The position numbers were made by a program, and so were the translations under genes. DNA of 40,607 nucleotides from Phenylobacterium deserti (lineage in GTDB: Bacteria > Pseudomonadota > Alphaproteobacteria > Caulobacterales > Caulobacteraceae), in contig CAMAOY010000007.1 in the NCBI GenBank assembly GCA_945859865.1, positions 1 to 40,607 of the forward strand. Direction: 5' to 3'. Positions 8,435-18,030 of the stretch are shown one piece after another. Each line of letters begins with the position of its first letter. The first letter of the stretch is position 1. The notes beneath the pieces were generated by a model. The model had not been told where the DNA came from, made no database searches, and saw only the letters and a list, made by a program, of their open reading frames with translations.

Positions 8435-9822
8435 TCCGCTCCCGCTCCGTGATCCTCGCCGTTCTGGCGACGGCGTTGCTGCTTTCTGGCTGCGCCCAGA
8501 CCCGGGACCTGCTGAACTTTGGGGACAAGGGTCCAGCGGAAACCGCCCAGGCGGAGAACCGGATTCCGCTTACCGGCTTTGACCAGGAGGTGACTCCTGA
8601 GGCGGGGCTCAAGGGCTCGAGCTTCTATCTCCCGGATCCGGTCTCCCTGGACCAGTGGGCCCTTCCAGGGGGCACGCCCGAGCAGGCTCCGATGCATGCC
8701 GATGCTGGCAAGGACTTGGCCGTCGCCTGGAAGAAGGGCTTCGGGTCTAGCCGGGGTCGCAATGCCCATGTCATGGCGCCGCCCGTGGCCGTCAATGGCA
8801 AGATCTACGTGATGGACGGTCATGCCGCCGTCAGCGCCCTAGATGCGCGCACGGGTGCCCAGGTCTGGAAGGTCGATCTGCGCGGCAAGTCTCGCCGGGA
8901 CACCGTCGCCTTTGGCGGTGGGCTTGCAATCGCCGAGGGCAAGGTGGTGGTGACCTCCGGCTATCGCTTCGTCACCCAGCTGAATGCCGATACCGGCGAG
9001 GTTCTCTGGCGGACTGCGGTCGAGCAGCCGATCCACTCCGCCCCGACCATCTCCGGCGGCCGGATTTTTACCGTCGCCATCGACAACACCCTGATGACCT
9101 TCGACTTCGCGACCGGCAAGGAGGGATGGACCTACCAGGCGCTCTCGGAATCCGCCCGTATCCTCGCGGCCTCAAGCCCGGCGGTGTCTGGCGATACCGT
9201 GGTCGCCGCCTTCGGATCAGGTGAGTTGATCGCACTCCGCGCCGCCAACGGGAATGACCTGTGGAGCGACTCCCTGTCCCGGGCGAGCCGGACCAACGCC
9301 CTCTCGGAGATCCGGGACATCGCGGGACGCCCCGTCATCTATCAGGGCGACGTAGTGGCGGTCAGTCATTCCGGCGTTCTGTCCTCGACGGATCTGCGCA
9401 CCGGTCAGACCCGATGGTCTCTGCCGATCACCGGGATCACCACGCCCTGGGTTACGGGCGACGTGGTCTATGTGGTGGACATGGCGGGCAAGCTTTACTG
9501 CCTCGCTCGGGAAACGGGTCTGGCCTACTGGGTCACCGACCTGGGTGTGGGGCGTGAGAAGACCGGCTATTTCGGCAACCTTGGCCTTCAGTCCTCGAAG
9601 ACCAAGAAGGCCGGTACGCGCCCGGTCTGGTCTTCGCCAATCCTCGCCTCCGGTCGGATCGTCCTGGCCTCCAACACCGGTGAGCTCGTCGCCGTCAACG
9701 CCCGCTCGGGCCAAGTGGAAAAGTCGGAAAAGCTGGGCGAACCGGTGACCGTCGGCCCCATCGCCCTGGGCGACACCCTCTATTTCGTGACCGATGAGGC
9801 CCAGCTCATTGCGGTCCGTTAG
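8431..9822 (+). CDS. bamB: Outer membrane protein assembly factor BamB (PQQ-like beta-propeller lipoprotein)
   Basis: Lipobox LLLSGC; repeated propeller blades (NGKIYVMDGHAAVSALDARTGAQVWK, ...DTGEVLWRT); 4-bp overlap with upstream gene; der follows. Confidence 0.9.
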   Translation: MIRSRSVILAVLATALLLSGCAQTRDLLNFGDKGPAETAQAENRIPLTGFDQEVTPEAGLKGSSFYLPDPVSLDQWALPGGTPEQAPMHADAGKDLAVAWKKGFGSSRGRNAHVMAPPVAVNGKIYVMDGHAAVSALDARTGAQVWKVDLRGKSRRDTVAFGGGLAIAEGKVVVTSGYRFVTQLNADTGEVLWRTAVEQPIHSAPTISGGRIFTVAIDNTLMTFDFATGKEGWTYQALSESARILAASSPAVSGDTVVAAFGSGELIALRAANGNDLWSDSLSRASRTNALSEIRDIAGRPVIYQGDVVAVSHSGVLSSTDLRTGQTRWSLPITGITTPWVTGDVVYVVDMAGKLYCLARETGLAYWVTDLGVGREKTGYFGNLGLQSSKTKKAGTRPVWSSPILASGRIVLASNTGELVAVNARSGQVEKSEKLGEPVTVGPIALGDTLYFVTDEAQLIAVR

Positions 9823-9831
9823 GTACCGCCC

Positions 9832-11577
9832 ATGACCCTCAGACTCGCCATTGTCGGCCGGCCCAACGTCGGCAAATCGACCCTGTTCAACCGTCTTGCC
9901 GGCAAGCGCCTGGCCATAGTCGACGACCGCCCCGGCGTGACCCGCGACCGTCGCTTCGGAACGGGTCGGATTGGTGACCTTGACCTCGAACTGATCGATA
10001 CCGCCGGCTTCGAGGACGTCACCGACGAAAGCCTTGAGGCCCGGATGCGCGCCCAGACCGAGGCGGCCATCCGGGAATGCGATGTGGCCCTCTTCGTCAT
10101 CGACTCGCGTGTGGGCGTGACCCAGCTGGACGAGATCTTCGCCGATGTCCTGCGCCGGCATGACCGGCCCGTCATCGTGATCGCCAACAAGGCCGAGGGG
10201 CGGCAGGGCGACGAGGGCACCAACGACGCCTTCCGATTGGGCCTTGGGGAACCGATTCCCCTGTCTGCCGAGCATGGGGAGGGTCTCGCCGACCTTTATG
10301 CCGCGCTCAGGGCCTTTGTGGACGATCCCGAAGAGCTGGAAGACGCCGACGAGGCGGACTTCGAGGCCGCGGTGGCCGCCGAACGTGAGGTCGCCGAACG
10401 TGAGGCTGGAGACGAAGAGGATTTCGAGGCGGAGCCCGCCGACGACCGCCCCCTCCGCATTGCCATCGTCGGGCGTCCCAATGCGGGCAAGTCCACCCTG
10501 GTGAACCGGCTGATCGGCGAGGACAGGCTGTTGACCGGGCCGGAAGCGGGGATCACCCGCGACGCCATCCCCGTGGACTGGTCCCTGGGCGGGCGCGCGA
10601 TCCGGCTGGTCGATACTGCGGGGCTGCGCCGGAAGGCCAGGGTCCAGGAGGGACTGGAAAAGCTGTCCACCGCGGACACCATCCGGGCCATCACCTTCGC
10701 CGAGGTGGTTATCCTGGTCGTTGACGCCACCCACCCTTTCGAGATCCAGGACCTGCAGATCGCCGACCTGGTCGAGCGGGAAGGTCGGGCCCTGGTCTTC
10801 GTACTGGCCAAGTGGGACCTCATCGACGAACCCCAGAGCCGTCTGGCCGAGATTCGGGAAACCCTCGACCGGCAACTGCCCCAGGTCCGCGGTGCGCCTC
10901 TGGTGGCCCTGTCCGCGGAGACGGGCCGGAATGTTGATCGCCTGATGCCCGCCGTGTTCAAGGTCCACGAGAACTGGTCCACCCGGGTCAAGACCCGCGA
11001 CCTGAACGACTGGCTGGCGATGGCCATCCAGAGGCACCCGCCTCCCGCCGTGAACGGACGGCGGATCCGGCCCAAATACATGGCCCAGACCAAGGCGCGT
11101 CCACCGACCTTCGTTCTGTTCGCCACCCGCGCCGAGCAGCTCCCCGACCACTATCGGCGCTATCTGGTGCACGCCCTTCGGGAGAGCTTCGACCTGCCCG
11201 GGGTGCCAATCCGCGTGAGCGTCAGATCCAGCCGCAATCCCTTCGTCGACGGTCCGTCACCCAAGGCGGCAGGCCCTGCGGGAGGCGTGCGTGCGCGGGC
11301 CGGGCCGCGGAAGGCTTCCGGAACGGCCCGGTCCAAGGCCGCGGCCCAGACCGCCAAGACCGCCAAGACCGCCAAGACCGCCAAGTCCGCCAAGTCCGCT
11401 AAACCTGCCAAGGTGACCAAGGTATCAGGCCGCTCCCGGCCAGCCGCCGGATCCAAGCTAGCGTCGCGCGCCGGCGCGAGGCCGGGGAAGGTGAGGGGGC
11501 GTCCCGCCTCTGGACGTGCCGTCAGGTCGAAGGGGTCAGCGCCACGCGGTCGGCCTTCCAAGCCCGGAAAGTCCTGA
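9832..11577 (+). CDS. der: Ribosome biogenesis GTPase Der (EngA), with Lys/Ala-rich C-terminal extension
   Basis: Two G domains ([46 protein letters not shown]) and KH-like C-terminus. Confidence 0.97.
   Translation: MTLRLAIVGRPNVGKSTLFNRLAGKRLAIVDDRPGVTRDRRFGTGRIGDLDLELIDTAGFEDVTDESLEARMRAQTEAAIRECDVALFVIDSRVGVTQLDEIFADVLRRHDRPVIVIANKAEGRQGDEGTNDAFRLGLGEPIPLSAEHGEGLADLYAALRAFVDDPEELEDADEADFEAAVAAEREVAEREAGDEEDFEAEPADDRPLRIAIVGRPNAGKSTLVNRLIGEDRLLTGPEAGITRDAIPVDWSLGGRAIRLVDTAGLRRKARVQEGLEKLSTADTIRAITFAEVVILVVDATHPFEIQDLQIADLVEREGRALVFVLAKWDLIDEPQSRLAEIRETLDRQLPQVRGAPLVALSAETGRNVDRLMPAVFKVHENWSTRVKTRDLNDWLAMAIQRHPPPAVNGRRIRPKYMAQTKARPPTFVLFATRAEQLPDHYRRYLVHALRESFDLPGVPIRVSVRSSRNPFVDGPSPKAAGPAGGVRARAGPRKASGTARSKAAAQTAKTAKTAKTAKSAKSAKPAKVTKVSGRSRPAAGSKLASRAGARPGKVRGRPASGRAVRSKGSAPRGRPSKPGKS
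11350..11421 (+). repeat. 9-bp tandem repeat (accgccaag and variants, about 8 units) inside der
   Basis: Four exact accgccaag copies (11350-11385) then tccgccaag, tccgctaaa, cctgccaag, gtgaccaag; encodes [24 protein letters not shown]. Confidence 0.9.
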
Positions 11578-12277
11578 CAGTCGTCGCAAGGCCGGGGTCC
11601 GAGAGCACCAGCGCGATCATCATCGGACCGATCTCCGAGGGGTCCGGCAGGTCTGCAGGATCCTCGCCAGGATAGGCCTCGGCCCGCATGCGGGTGCGCA
11701 TGGCTCCCGGATCGATGATCGCTGCGCGGACACCAGTGTGTTCCAGTTCATCCGCCCAGGCCCTGACAATCGCCTCCATGGCGGCCTTGGACGCAGCGTA
11801 GGGCCCCCAGAAGGCCCGTGGGGACGCCGCCCGGCTGGAGGTCACGAACAGGGCCCTACCGGCGTCCGACGCCTTCAGCAGGGGCTCCATCGACCGGATC
11901 AGACGCCAGGAGGCGGTGGCGTTCACGGTCATGACCCGGTCCCAGAGCCCGGGCTCCACATGACTGACCGGCGTGATGGCACCCAGGACAGCGCCCGCAT
12001 GGATGACGATGTCCAACCGCCCGAACCTCTGGTGAAGGGCGAGCCCCAGGGCGTCGAGCCCGGCGGGTTCGGCAAGATCCAGGGGGACGAGTGTGGCGTG
12101 ATGCCCGGTCAGGGCAAAGATCTCGTCGTCCAGGGATTCCAGCGCGCCCTGGGTCCTGGCCGTGGCCACGACGTGGGCTCCGGCCCCGGCCAGGGCCAGG
12201 GCTGAGGCGCGTCCGATCCCCCGGGAGGCACCGGTCACCAGGGCGATCTTGTCTGCGAGGGGCGTGTCGGCGGTCAT
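11522..12277 (-). CDS. SDR family NAD(P)-dependent oxidoreductase
   Basis: Rossmann [26 protein letters not shown]. Overlaps the 3' end of der on the opposite strand by 56 bp. Confidence 0.9.
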   Translation of the reverse strand: MTADTPLADKIALVTGASRGIGRASALALAGAGAHVVATARTQGALESLDDEIFALTGHHATLVPLDLAEPAGLDALGLALHQRFGRLDIVIHAGAVLGAITPVSHVEPGLWDRVMTVNATASWRLIRSMEPLLKASDAGRALFVTSSRAASPRAFWGPYAASKAAMEAIVRAWADELEHTGVRAAIIDPGAMRTRMRAEAYPGEDPADLPDPSEIGPMMIALVLSDPGLATTVRTFRAWKADRVALTPST

Positions 12278-12286
12278 GTCGCCCCC

Positions 12287-13300
12287 TTAGCCCGTCGCAG
12301 CCGGGGCGTCACCCTCGGACGCGGGTCGTTCCGCGTATCTCTGCGCGAACACGGCGGCGGCCATGAGCTGGATCTGGTGGAAGATCATGATCGGAAGGAG
12401 GACCAGCCCCAGCCCGTCGCCAGGAAACAGGACGCCCGCCATGGGAACGCCGCTCGCCAGGCTCTTCTTGGACCCGCAGAAGACCAGGGTGATCTCGTCA
12501 GGCGTGGACAGGCGCGCCGCACGGGCGGCGGCCAGGGTGGCACAGAGGACGATGGCGAGCAGGATGCCGCAGACCAGGGTCAACCTGACGAGGTCCAGGG
12601 CGCCAAGCCGGGACCAGATGCCGCCAGTTACGGCATCTGAAAAGGCGGCGTAGACCACCAGCAGGATGGAGCCCCGATCCAGCTTCGACAGGATACCGGC
12701 GTGGCGGGCGACGATGTCGCCAATCCAGGGGCGCAGGAGATGACCCGCCAGGAAGGGCACCAGGAGCTGGAGCAGTATGGTCTGCAGCCCCTCAAAGGAG
12801 ACCCCGCCGCCCGTCCTGTGCAGCAGCAGGCCGGCGAGCACCGGCGTGACGATGATGCCCAGAAGGTTGGAAGCCGTCGCCGCCGCAACGGTCGCAGCCA
12901 CATTTCCCCGGGCGATGGCTGTAAAGCCGATGGAAGACTGGATGGTCGAGGGCAGGCACCCAAGGAAGAGAAGACCGGGTGCGAGACTGGCCGGCAGGAT
13001 CCAGGCCGGCAGGCCCTGGGCCAGAAGGCAGAGGGCCGGGAAGAGGAGGAAGGTCGCGGCCAGGACCATGGCGTGCAGTCGCCACTGGGTGGCACCGGCG
13101 ATCACCGCGTCGCGGGACAGGCGGGCACCATGCAGGAAGAAGACCAGGCCGATCCCCAGCGAGACGGCGACCTTGAGGAGAGGGCGCGCCTCACCCTCCG
13201 CCGGAAGAAGGGTCGCCAGCACCACCATGCCCAGGATCAGCAGGATGTAGACGTCGGGCTTCAGCCTCGTCAGCCAGCGGCCGACAGGCGCAGGGCTCAC
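12287..13300 (-). CDS. Bile acid:sodium symporter (BASS/YfeH-like) family protein
   Basis: About 10 TM segments; motifs FFLHGARLSRDAV, LGCLPSTIQSSIGFTAIARGNVAATVAAATASNLLGI, FCGSKKSLASGVPMA. Confidence 0.88.
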   Translation of the reverse strand: MSPAPVGRWLTRLKPDVYILLILGMVVLATLLPAEGEARPLLKVAVSLGIGLVFFLHGARLSRDAVIAGATQWRLHAMVLAATFLLFPALCLLAQGLPAWILPASLAPGLLFLGCLPSTIQSSIGFTAIARGNVAATVAAATASNLLGIIVTPVLAGLLLHRTGGGVSFEGLQTILLQLLVPFLAGHLLRPWIGDIVARHAGILSKLDRGSILLVVYAAFSDAVTGGIWSRLGALDLVRLTLVCGILLAIVLCATLAAARAARLSTPDEITLVFCGSKKSLASGVPMAGVLFPGDGLGLVLLPIMIFHQIQLMAAAVFAQRYAERPASEGDAPAATG

Positions 13301-14781
13301 GCGTCAACCAGGAAGGACAACTGTCGTTCTGTGACCGCGTTGCGCCCTTCGGCGATTTCCCGGTCAAGGAGCCGGGTCGGATAGTCACCCGTGAAATAGT
13401 GATCGGTGAACTGGGGGTTTGCGGGGTCCCGCGGGCCCGCCTCCATGGCCCAGTAGAGGCCGTCCACGGAAAGGAAGCCCATCGAATCCACGTTCAGGAT
13501 CCGGGCGATATCCTCGACGCTGTTGTTGGCGGCCAGCAGCTTGTCCCGGTCGGGCATGTCAATTCCGTAGAAGTCCGGCCACTGGATCGGCGGGGAGGCG
13601 GAACGCAGGTGAACCTCTGTGGCCCCGGCCTCGCGCACCATCCTGACCACCCGCATGGAATTGGTGCCGCGGACAATGGAGTCGTCGATCAGCACGACCT
13701 TCTTGCCAGCCAGCACAGCGCGGTTCGGAGAGAGCTTCATTCGCACGCTGGATTCGCGCGCACCCTGGGTGGGCTGGATGAAGGTCCGGCCTACATAGTG
13801 ATTGCGGATGATCCCCATCTCGAAGGGCAGGCCGGCCTCCTGGGCGAAGCCGAGCGCTGCCGGGACCCCGGAGTCGGGAACGGGAACGACCACGTCGACA
13901 TCCGCGGGCATCTCCTGGGCCAGGCGGCGGCCCATGCGCTTGCGGACCTCGTAGATGGACTTGCCGTTCACCACGCTGTCTGGCCTGGCGAAGTAGACGT
14001 ACTCGAAGATGCAGGGGCGGGCGCGGGCGGCGGGGAAGGGCCGCAGGCTGTGGATGCCTTCGTGGTCGATGATCACCATTTCGCCGTGCTCGATGTCCCG
14101 GACAAAGCGGGCGCCGATCATGTCCAGGGCGCAGGTTTCCGACGCCAGGACGGGATGGCCATCCAGGTCGCCCAAGACCAGGGGGCGGATTCCGAGCGGG
14201 TCCCGGACGCCGATCAGCTTCTTGTTGGTGATGGCCACCAGGGCATAGCCGCCCTCGATCTCCCGCAGGGCGTCGATGAACCGATCCACGAGGCGGGGCC
14301 GGCGGGACCGCGCGATGAGGTGCAGGATGACCTCGGAGTCCGAGGTGGACTGAAAGATCCGGCCCTCCGCCACCAGTTGCTGGCGCAGGGTCAGGAAGTT
14401 GGTCAGATTGCCGTTGTGGGCCAGGGCGATGCCGCCCGTGTCCAGGTCGGCGAACATGGGCTGGACGTTGCGGAGGACGCTGCTGCCCGCCGTTGAATAG
14501 CGGGTATGGCCGATGGCAAAGGCACCTGGAAGCCGGGTGGTCAGATCCCCGCCCGCGAAGACGTCGCCCACATAGCCCATGTGCCGCTCGGTGTGGAAAC
14601 CATTGCCATCGAAGCTGGCGATGCCGCAGGCTTCCTGTCCCCGGTGCTGGAGGGCGTGGAGCCCCAGGGCGGTTACCGCGGAGGCGTCCTCGACGTCGAA
14701 TACGCCGAAGACGCCGCATTCGAGCCTCGGGGCGTCGTCGTCAGGATCACGTGGCGACCATCGATCGGCGGGGGTGTTCAC
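13297..14781 (-). CDS. purF: Amidophosphoribosyltransferase
   Basis: ECGVFGVFDVEDA N-terminal nucleophile glutaminase, GHTRYSTAG, PRTase motif VVLIDDSIVRGTNS. Confidence 0.97.
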   Translation of the reverse strand: MNTPADRWSPRDPDDDAPRLECGVFGVFDVEDASAVTALGLHALQHRGQEACGIASFDGNGFHTERHMGYVGDVFAGGDLTTRLPGAFAIGHTRYSTAGSSVLRNVQPMFADLDTGGIALAHNGNLTNFLTLRQQLVAEGRIFQSTSDSEVILHLIARSRRPRLVDRFIDALREIEGGYALVAITNKKLIGVRDPLGIRPLVLGDLDGHPVLASETCALDMIGARFVRDIEHGEMVIIDHEGIHSLRPFPAARARPCIFEYVYFARPDSVVNGKSIYEVRKRMGRRLAQEMPADVDVVVPVPDSGVPAALGFAQEAGLPFEMGIIRNHYVGRTFIQPTQGARESSVRMKLSPNRAVLAGKKVVLIDDSIVRGTNSMRVVRMVREAGATEVHLRSASPPIQWPDFYGIDMPDRDKLLAANNSVEDIARILNVDSMGFLSVDGLYWAMEAGPRDPANPQFTDHYFTGDYPTRLLDREIAEGRNAVTERQLSFLVDA

Positions 14782-15389
14782 CGGGGCGTCTCCGCTGCCT
14801 TGTCGCGACCAGAAGGGGCATTCGTTACATATCCCCCGTCGATCGGCCTGTCACCCTTGTGCCCCTCACCAAGCGCCTTCTCGACCGCGGGGGCAATGCG
14901 CCCGGCAAGATTGGCGCCCTGGGGCGCCAACGCACGGATCATCGCGGCGGAGCGTTCGGTGAGGGGGTAGAAGAGCGAACCCTGCAGCCAGGTAGGCGCA
15001 TAGCTTGGCGGCGTCGCCGCGGTGAAGGCGAGGTTGCACACGCCCAGGAAGAGCGCCGCCCTCACAAGGCCAAATCCGAAGCCCAGGGCCCGGTCCAGGG
15101 CGCTCAGCAGCCGCGCCTGGCGGATACCTCCCGTAAGGCCGGAGCCCAGGGCTCGAAGGCCCAGATAGGCGAGGGCGAAGACCAGCAGGAAGGCGATGGG
15201 CGCGGCGGCCCAGTCGAGGTCCATGCGGGCCTGGATCAGCGGTGTGACGAACTGCAGCCCGAGCATGGCCAGGACCAGGGCAACGACAAGCGAGACCAGG
15301 GAGACCAGTTCCTTCACCGCCCCCTGGGCGAACCCCAGGATGCCTGAGAGAAGCAGGATCCCCAGGACAATGAGGTCGAAGGGCATCAC
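14778..15389 (-). CDS. cvpA: CvpA family protein
   Basis: MMPFDLIVLGILLLSGILGFAQGAVKELVSLVS with four TM segments; located between radA and purF with 4-bp overlaps. Confidence 0.88.
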   Translation of the reverse strand: MMPFDLIVLGILLLSGILGFAQGAVKELVSLVSLVVALVLAMLGLQFVTPLIQARMDLDWAAAPIAFLLVFALAYLGLRALGSGLTGGIRQARLLSALDRALGFGFGLVRAALFLGVCNLAFTAATPPSYAPTWLQGSLFYPLTERSAAMIRALAPQGANLAGRIAPAVEKALGEGHKGDRPIDGGYVTNAPSGRDKAAETPR

Positions 15390-16759
15390 GGCAGGGTGCT
15401 CCAGCCGCCATCGCCGATCCTTGCGATGGCGTCGGCGAGGCGAGAGACCCCGGCAAGCTTCAGGGCGCCGGCATCGGCGTCCCGGGGCGCCAGGGCCTGG
15501 CGGAACCCAAGCTTGGCCGACTCACGGACCCTCGCCTCCGTCCGGCTGACCGGGCGGATCTCGCCGGAGAGGCTGATCTCGCCGAAGACCACGCAGTCCT
15601 GGGGGAGGGCGACATCGAGGGCGGAGGAGGCCAGGGCCGCTGCCGCCGCGAGATCCGCCGCCGGCTCGCTGATCCGCAGGCCCCCCGCCACGTTCAGGTA
15701 GACGTCCCTTGCCCCGAGGGAGAGGCCGCAGCGGGCCTCGAGGACGGCCAGGACCATGGCGAGCCGGCCGGAGTCCCAGCCCACCACCGCCCGGCGAGGG
15801 TTGCCGTAGGCCGAGGGGGCCACCAGGGCCTGGAATTCGACCAGCACCGGACGCGATCCCTCTATGCCCGCAAAGACGGCGGCGCCCGCCGCCCGCTCGC
15901 CGGAGGTATCCAAGAAGAGGGCGGAGGGATTGGCCACCTCGCGCAGGCCTGCGTCGCCCATTTCGAAGACGCCGATCTCATCGGTGGCGCCAAAGCGGTT
16001 CTTGACCCCCCGCAGGACCCGGAAGGGATAGCCGCGCTCGCCCTCGAAGGTCAGCACCGCGTCTACCAGGTGTTCGATCACCCGTGGGCCTGCAATGGCG
16101 CCTTCCTTCGTCACATGGCCCACGAGGATAATTGCAACGCCCTCGCGCTTGGCAAGGCGGACGAGCTCTGCAGCGGCGGCGCGCACCTGGGTGACGGATC
16201 CTGGTGGCGCGTCATGGGCGTCGCTCCAGAGGGTCTGGATGGAGTCGATCACCACGAGGTCGAACTTGGAGCGCTTGAGGCCGTCGAGGACGTTTCTCAG
16301 GCTTGTCTCCGCCGCGAGCTGGACGGGGGCGGCGCCCAGGCCCATGCGCTGGGCCCGGCTGCGGATCTGGTCCACGGACTCTTCCCCGGAGACATAGGCG
16401 CAGGCTGCACCCCGCATGGCCGCCGCTGAGACGACCTGCATGAGCAGGGTGGACTTGCCGACACCGGGGTCCCCACCCACGAGCAGGGCCGAACCCCTGG
16501 CCACACCGCCGCCGCAGACCCGGTCAAATTCCTCGATGCCGGTCTGGATCCGGGGAAGGGGCTGGATCTCGCCGGCCAGGCCCTGGAAGTCGAGCCCTCG
16601 TATCCGCGTGGCGCGGCTGGCCGACAGGGCCCCGGGGGGCTTCAGCCCGCTCTCCTCGACAAGGGTGTTCCAGGTGTCGCAGGCGGGGCACTGCCCGCTC
16701 CAGCGGCTCTGGGCTGCGCCGCAGGACTGGCAGACATAGGACGCGCCGTCTCTGGCCAT
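15386..16759 (-). CDS. radA: DNA repair protein RadA/Sms
   Basis: Zn finger YVCQSCGAAQSRWSGQCPACDTWNT, Walker A GGDPGVGKSTLL, KNRFG motif, LonC-like domain. Confidence 0.97.
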   Translation of the reverse strand: MARDGASYVCQSCGAAQSRWSGQCPACDTWNTLVEESGLKPPGALSASRATRIRGLDFQGLAGEIQPLPRIQTGIEEFDRVCGGGVARGSALLVGGDPGVGKSTLLMQVVSAAAMRGAACAYVSGEESVDQIRSRAQRMGLGAAPVQLAAETSLRNVLDGLKRSKFDLVVIDSIQTLWSDAHDAPPGSVTQVRAAAAELVRLAKREGVAIILVGHVTKEGAIAGPRVIEHLVDAVLTFEGERGYPFRVLRGVKNRFGATDEIGVFEMGDAGLREVANPSALFLDTSGERAAGAAVFAGIEGSRPVLVEFQALVAPSAYGNPRRAVVGWDSGRLAMVLAVLEARCGLSLGARDVYLNVAGGLRISEPAADLAAAAALASSALDVALPQDCVVFGEISLSGEIRPVSRTEARVRESAKLGFRQALAPRDADAGALKLAGVSRLADAIARIGDGGWSTLP

Positions 16760-16806
16760 GGAGGTCTCCTGATTCGCCCGCCAGGTTCAGTCTAGCCCTG
16801 CTTGCG

Positions 16807-17883
16807 TCAGGATCGGACATACCGGCGACGGGCGCGGGCGCTGAGTCGCACGAGGCACTCGTGCGCGACGGTGTCGGTCGCCGTGGCCAGGTCGTCGATA
16901 GGCAGGTTGGCGCCCATGAGTTCGACCCGGTCGCCAGGCCGGGCGGGGGTGTCGCCGATCTCGATGGCCATGAGGTCCATGTTGACGATGCGGACCGGCC
17001 GCCGGGCACCGGCGAGCCAGGCCGAGCCACGGCCTCCGCCCCGGCGTAGCAACCCGTCGGCATAGCCGGCCGCCACGACTGCGACCCGGATGCGATGATC
17101 CAGCCTCAGGCCTGAACCATAGCCAAGCCATTCGCCGGCCTCGATAGTCCGCACATAGAGTATGGGGGCGTCCAGGGTCGCCACGGCCTCGATCCGCGGA
17201 TCTGGCCGCTCGAACGGTCCGCCGCCGAACAGGCTCACGCCAGGGCGGACCATGTCGAAGCGCCAGTCCGGACCGAGGAAGGCGCCTGCCGAGGCTGAGA
17301 GACTTGCGGGCAGGTCGGGAAACAGGCCCCGGGCCTGGCGAAACCGCTGGAGCTGAAGCGTATTGCGGGGGTGTTCCGGCGTTGCCGCCGAGCCCAGGTG
17401 GCTCATCAGCAGGACGGGGTTGAGGCCCCGGGCACCGTCTCGGGAGAGGTCCGACAGGGCGTCCTGCGACAGGCCCTGACGGTTCATGCCGGTGTCCACG
17501 TGGAGGCCGATCTCCAGCGGGCCGCCATCCGACGCCGCGCTCCGGGCTGCGGCAACCTGAACGGGGTCAGCCAGCATTGGCGTCAGGCCCGATTTCCGGA
17601 CCCGGTCCGTGGTGCCCGAAACGAGCCCGTCGAGCAGGTAGATCCGGGCGGGACGGGTAGGGCCCAGGCTCCGGCGGAGGGCTTCGCCTTCGTCCAGCCT
17701 CGCAACGAAGAAGGACCGCGCACCCGCGCTCCACAGGGCTTCCGAGGTCCGCTTCACGCCCAGTCCGTAGCCATCTGCCTTGACGACAGGAGCGACCTCT
17801 GCGCCTGCCGCGACGGTTTCAAGGGTCCCGAAGTTTCGGGCCAGGGCGGAAAGGTCGACGGTCAGTCGGGCGCGATGCGGCAT
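16807..17883 (-). CDS. alr: Alanine racemase
   Basis: AVVKADGYGLG PLP-lysine motif, HVDTGMNRQGL, GYADGLLRRGG. Likely start MPHRARLTVD at 17883 (ORF track 17901). Confidence 0.95.
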   Translation of the reverse strand: MPHRARLTVDLSALARNFGTLETVAAGAEVAPVVKADGYGLGVKRTSEALWSAGARSFFVARLDEGEALRRSLGPTRPARIYLLDGLVSGTTDRVRKSGLTPMLADPVQVAAARSAASDGGPLEIGLHVDTGMNRQGLSQDALSDLSRDGARGLNPVLLMSHLGSAATPEHPRNTLQLQRFRQARGLFPDLPASLSASAGAFLGPDWRFDMVRPGVSLFGGGPFERPDPRIEAVATLDAPILYVRTIEAGEWLGYGSGLRLDHRIRVAVVAAGYADGLLRRGGGRGSAWLAGARRPVRIVNMDLMAIEIGDTPARPGDRVELMGANLPIDDLATATDTVAHECLVRLSARARRRYVRS

Positions 17884-17920
17884 GGCGACCGGGATACCCA
17901 ATGCCAGACCTCTCGGCTAG

Positions 17921-18030
17921 CTCCTGTTCCGATAAGTGGGAACCGGTTTTAGGATCGAAACTGGATCTGACTTTTTGGTCTTGGAGCCTGTTTTGCCCCT
18001 TCAGGCGTTCCGCCTGAAGGGAACAGGCTC
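17921..18030. repeat. Double-hairpin intergenic element (alphaproteobacterial dispersed-repeat-like) abutting the dnaB stop
   Basis: Contains TTCCGATAAGTGGGAACCGGTTTTAGGAT (a degenerate form of a motif common in alphaproteobacterial intergenic DNA) plus hairpin GAGCCTGTT-(ttgc)-CCCTTCAGGCG-ttc-CGCCTGAAGGG-AACAGGCTC (17984-18030). Confidence 0.6.

Noticed and set aside
9217-11172. 651-aa minus-strand ORF opposite bamB/der
   Set aside because: Mirror frame of two clearly identified genes; composition (G/Q/D/H/P-rich) is typical of GC-driven spurious ORFs.
11350-11421. Regular repeats considered as a possible CRISPR-like array
   Set aside because: 9-bp contiguous units with no spacers, in frame within der; simple coding tandem repeat.
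13399-14496. 365-aa plus-strand ORF opposite purF
   Set aside because: Antisense artefact of purF codon usage.
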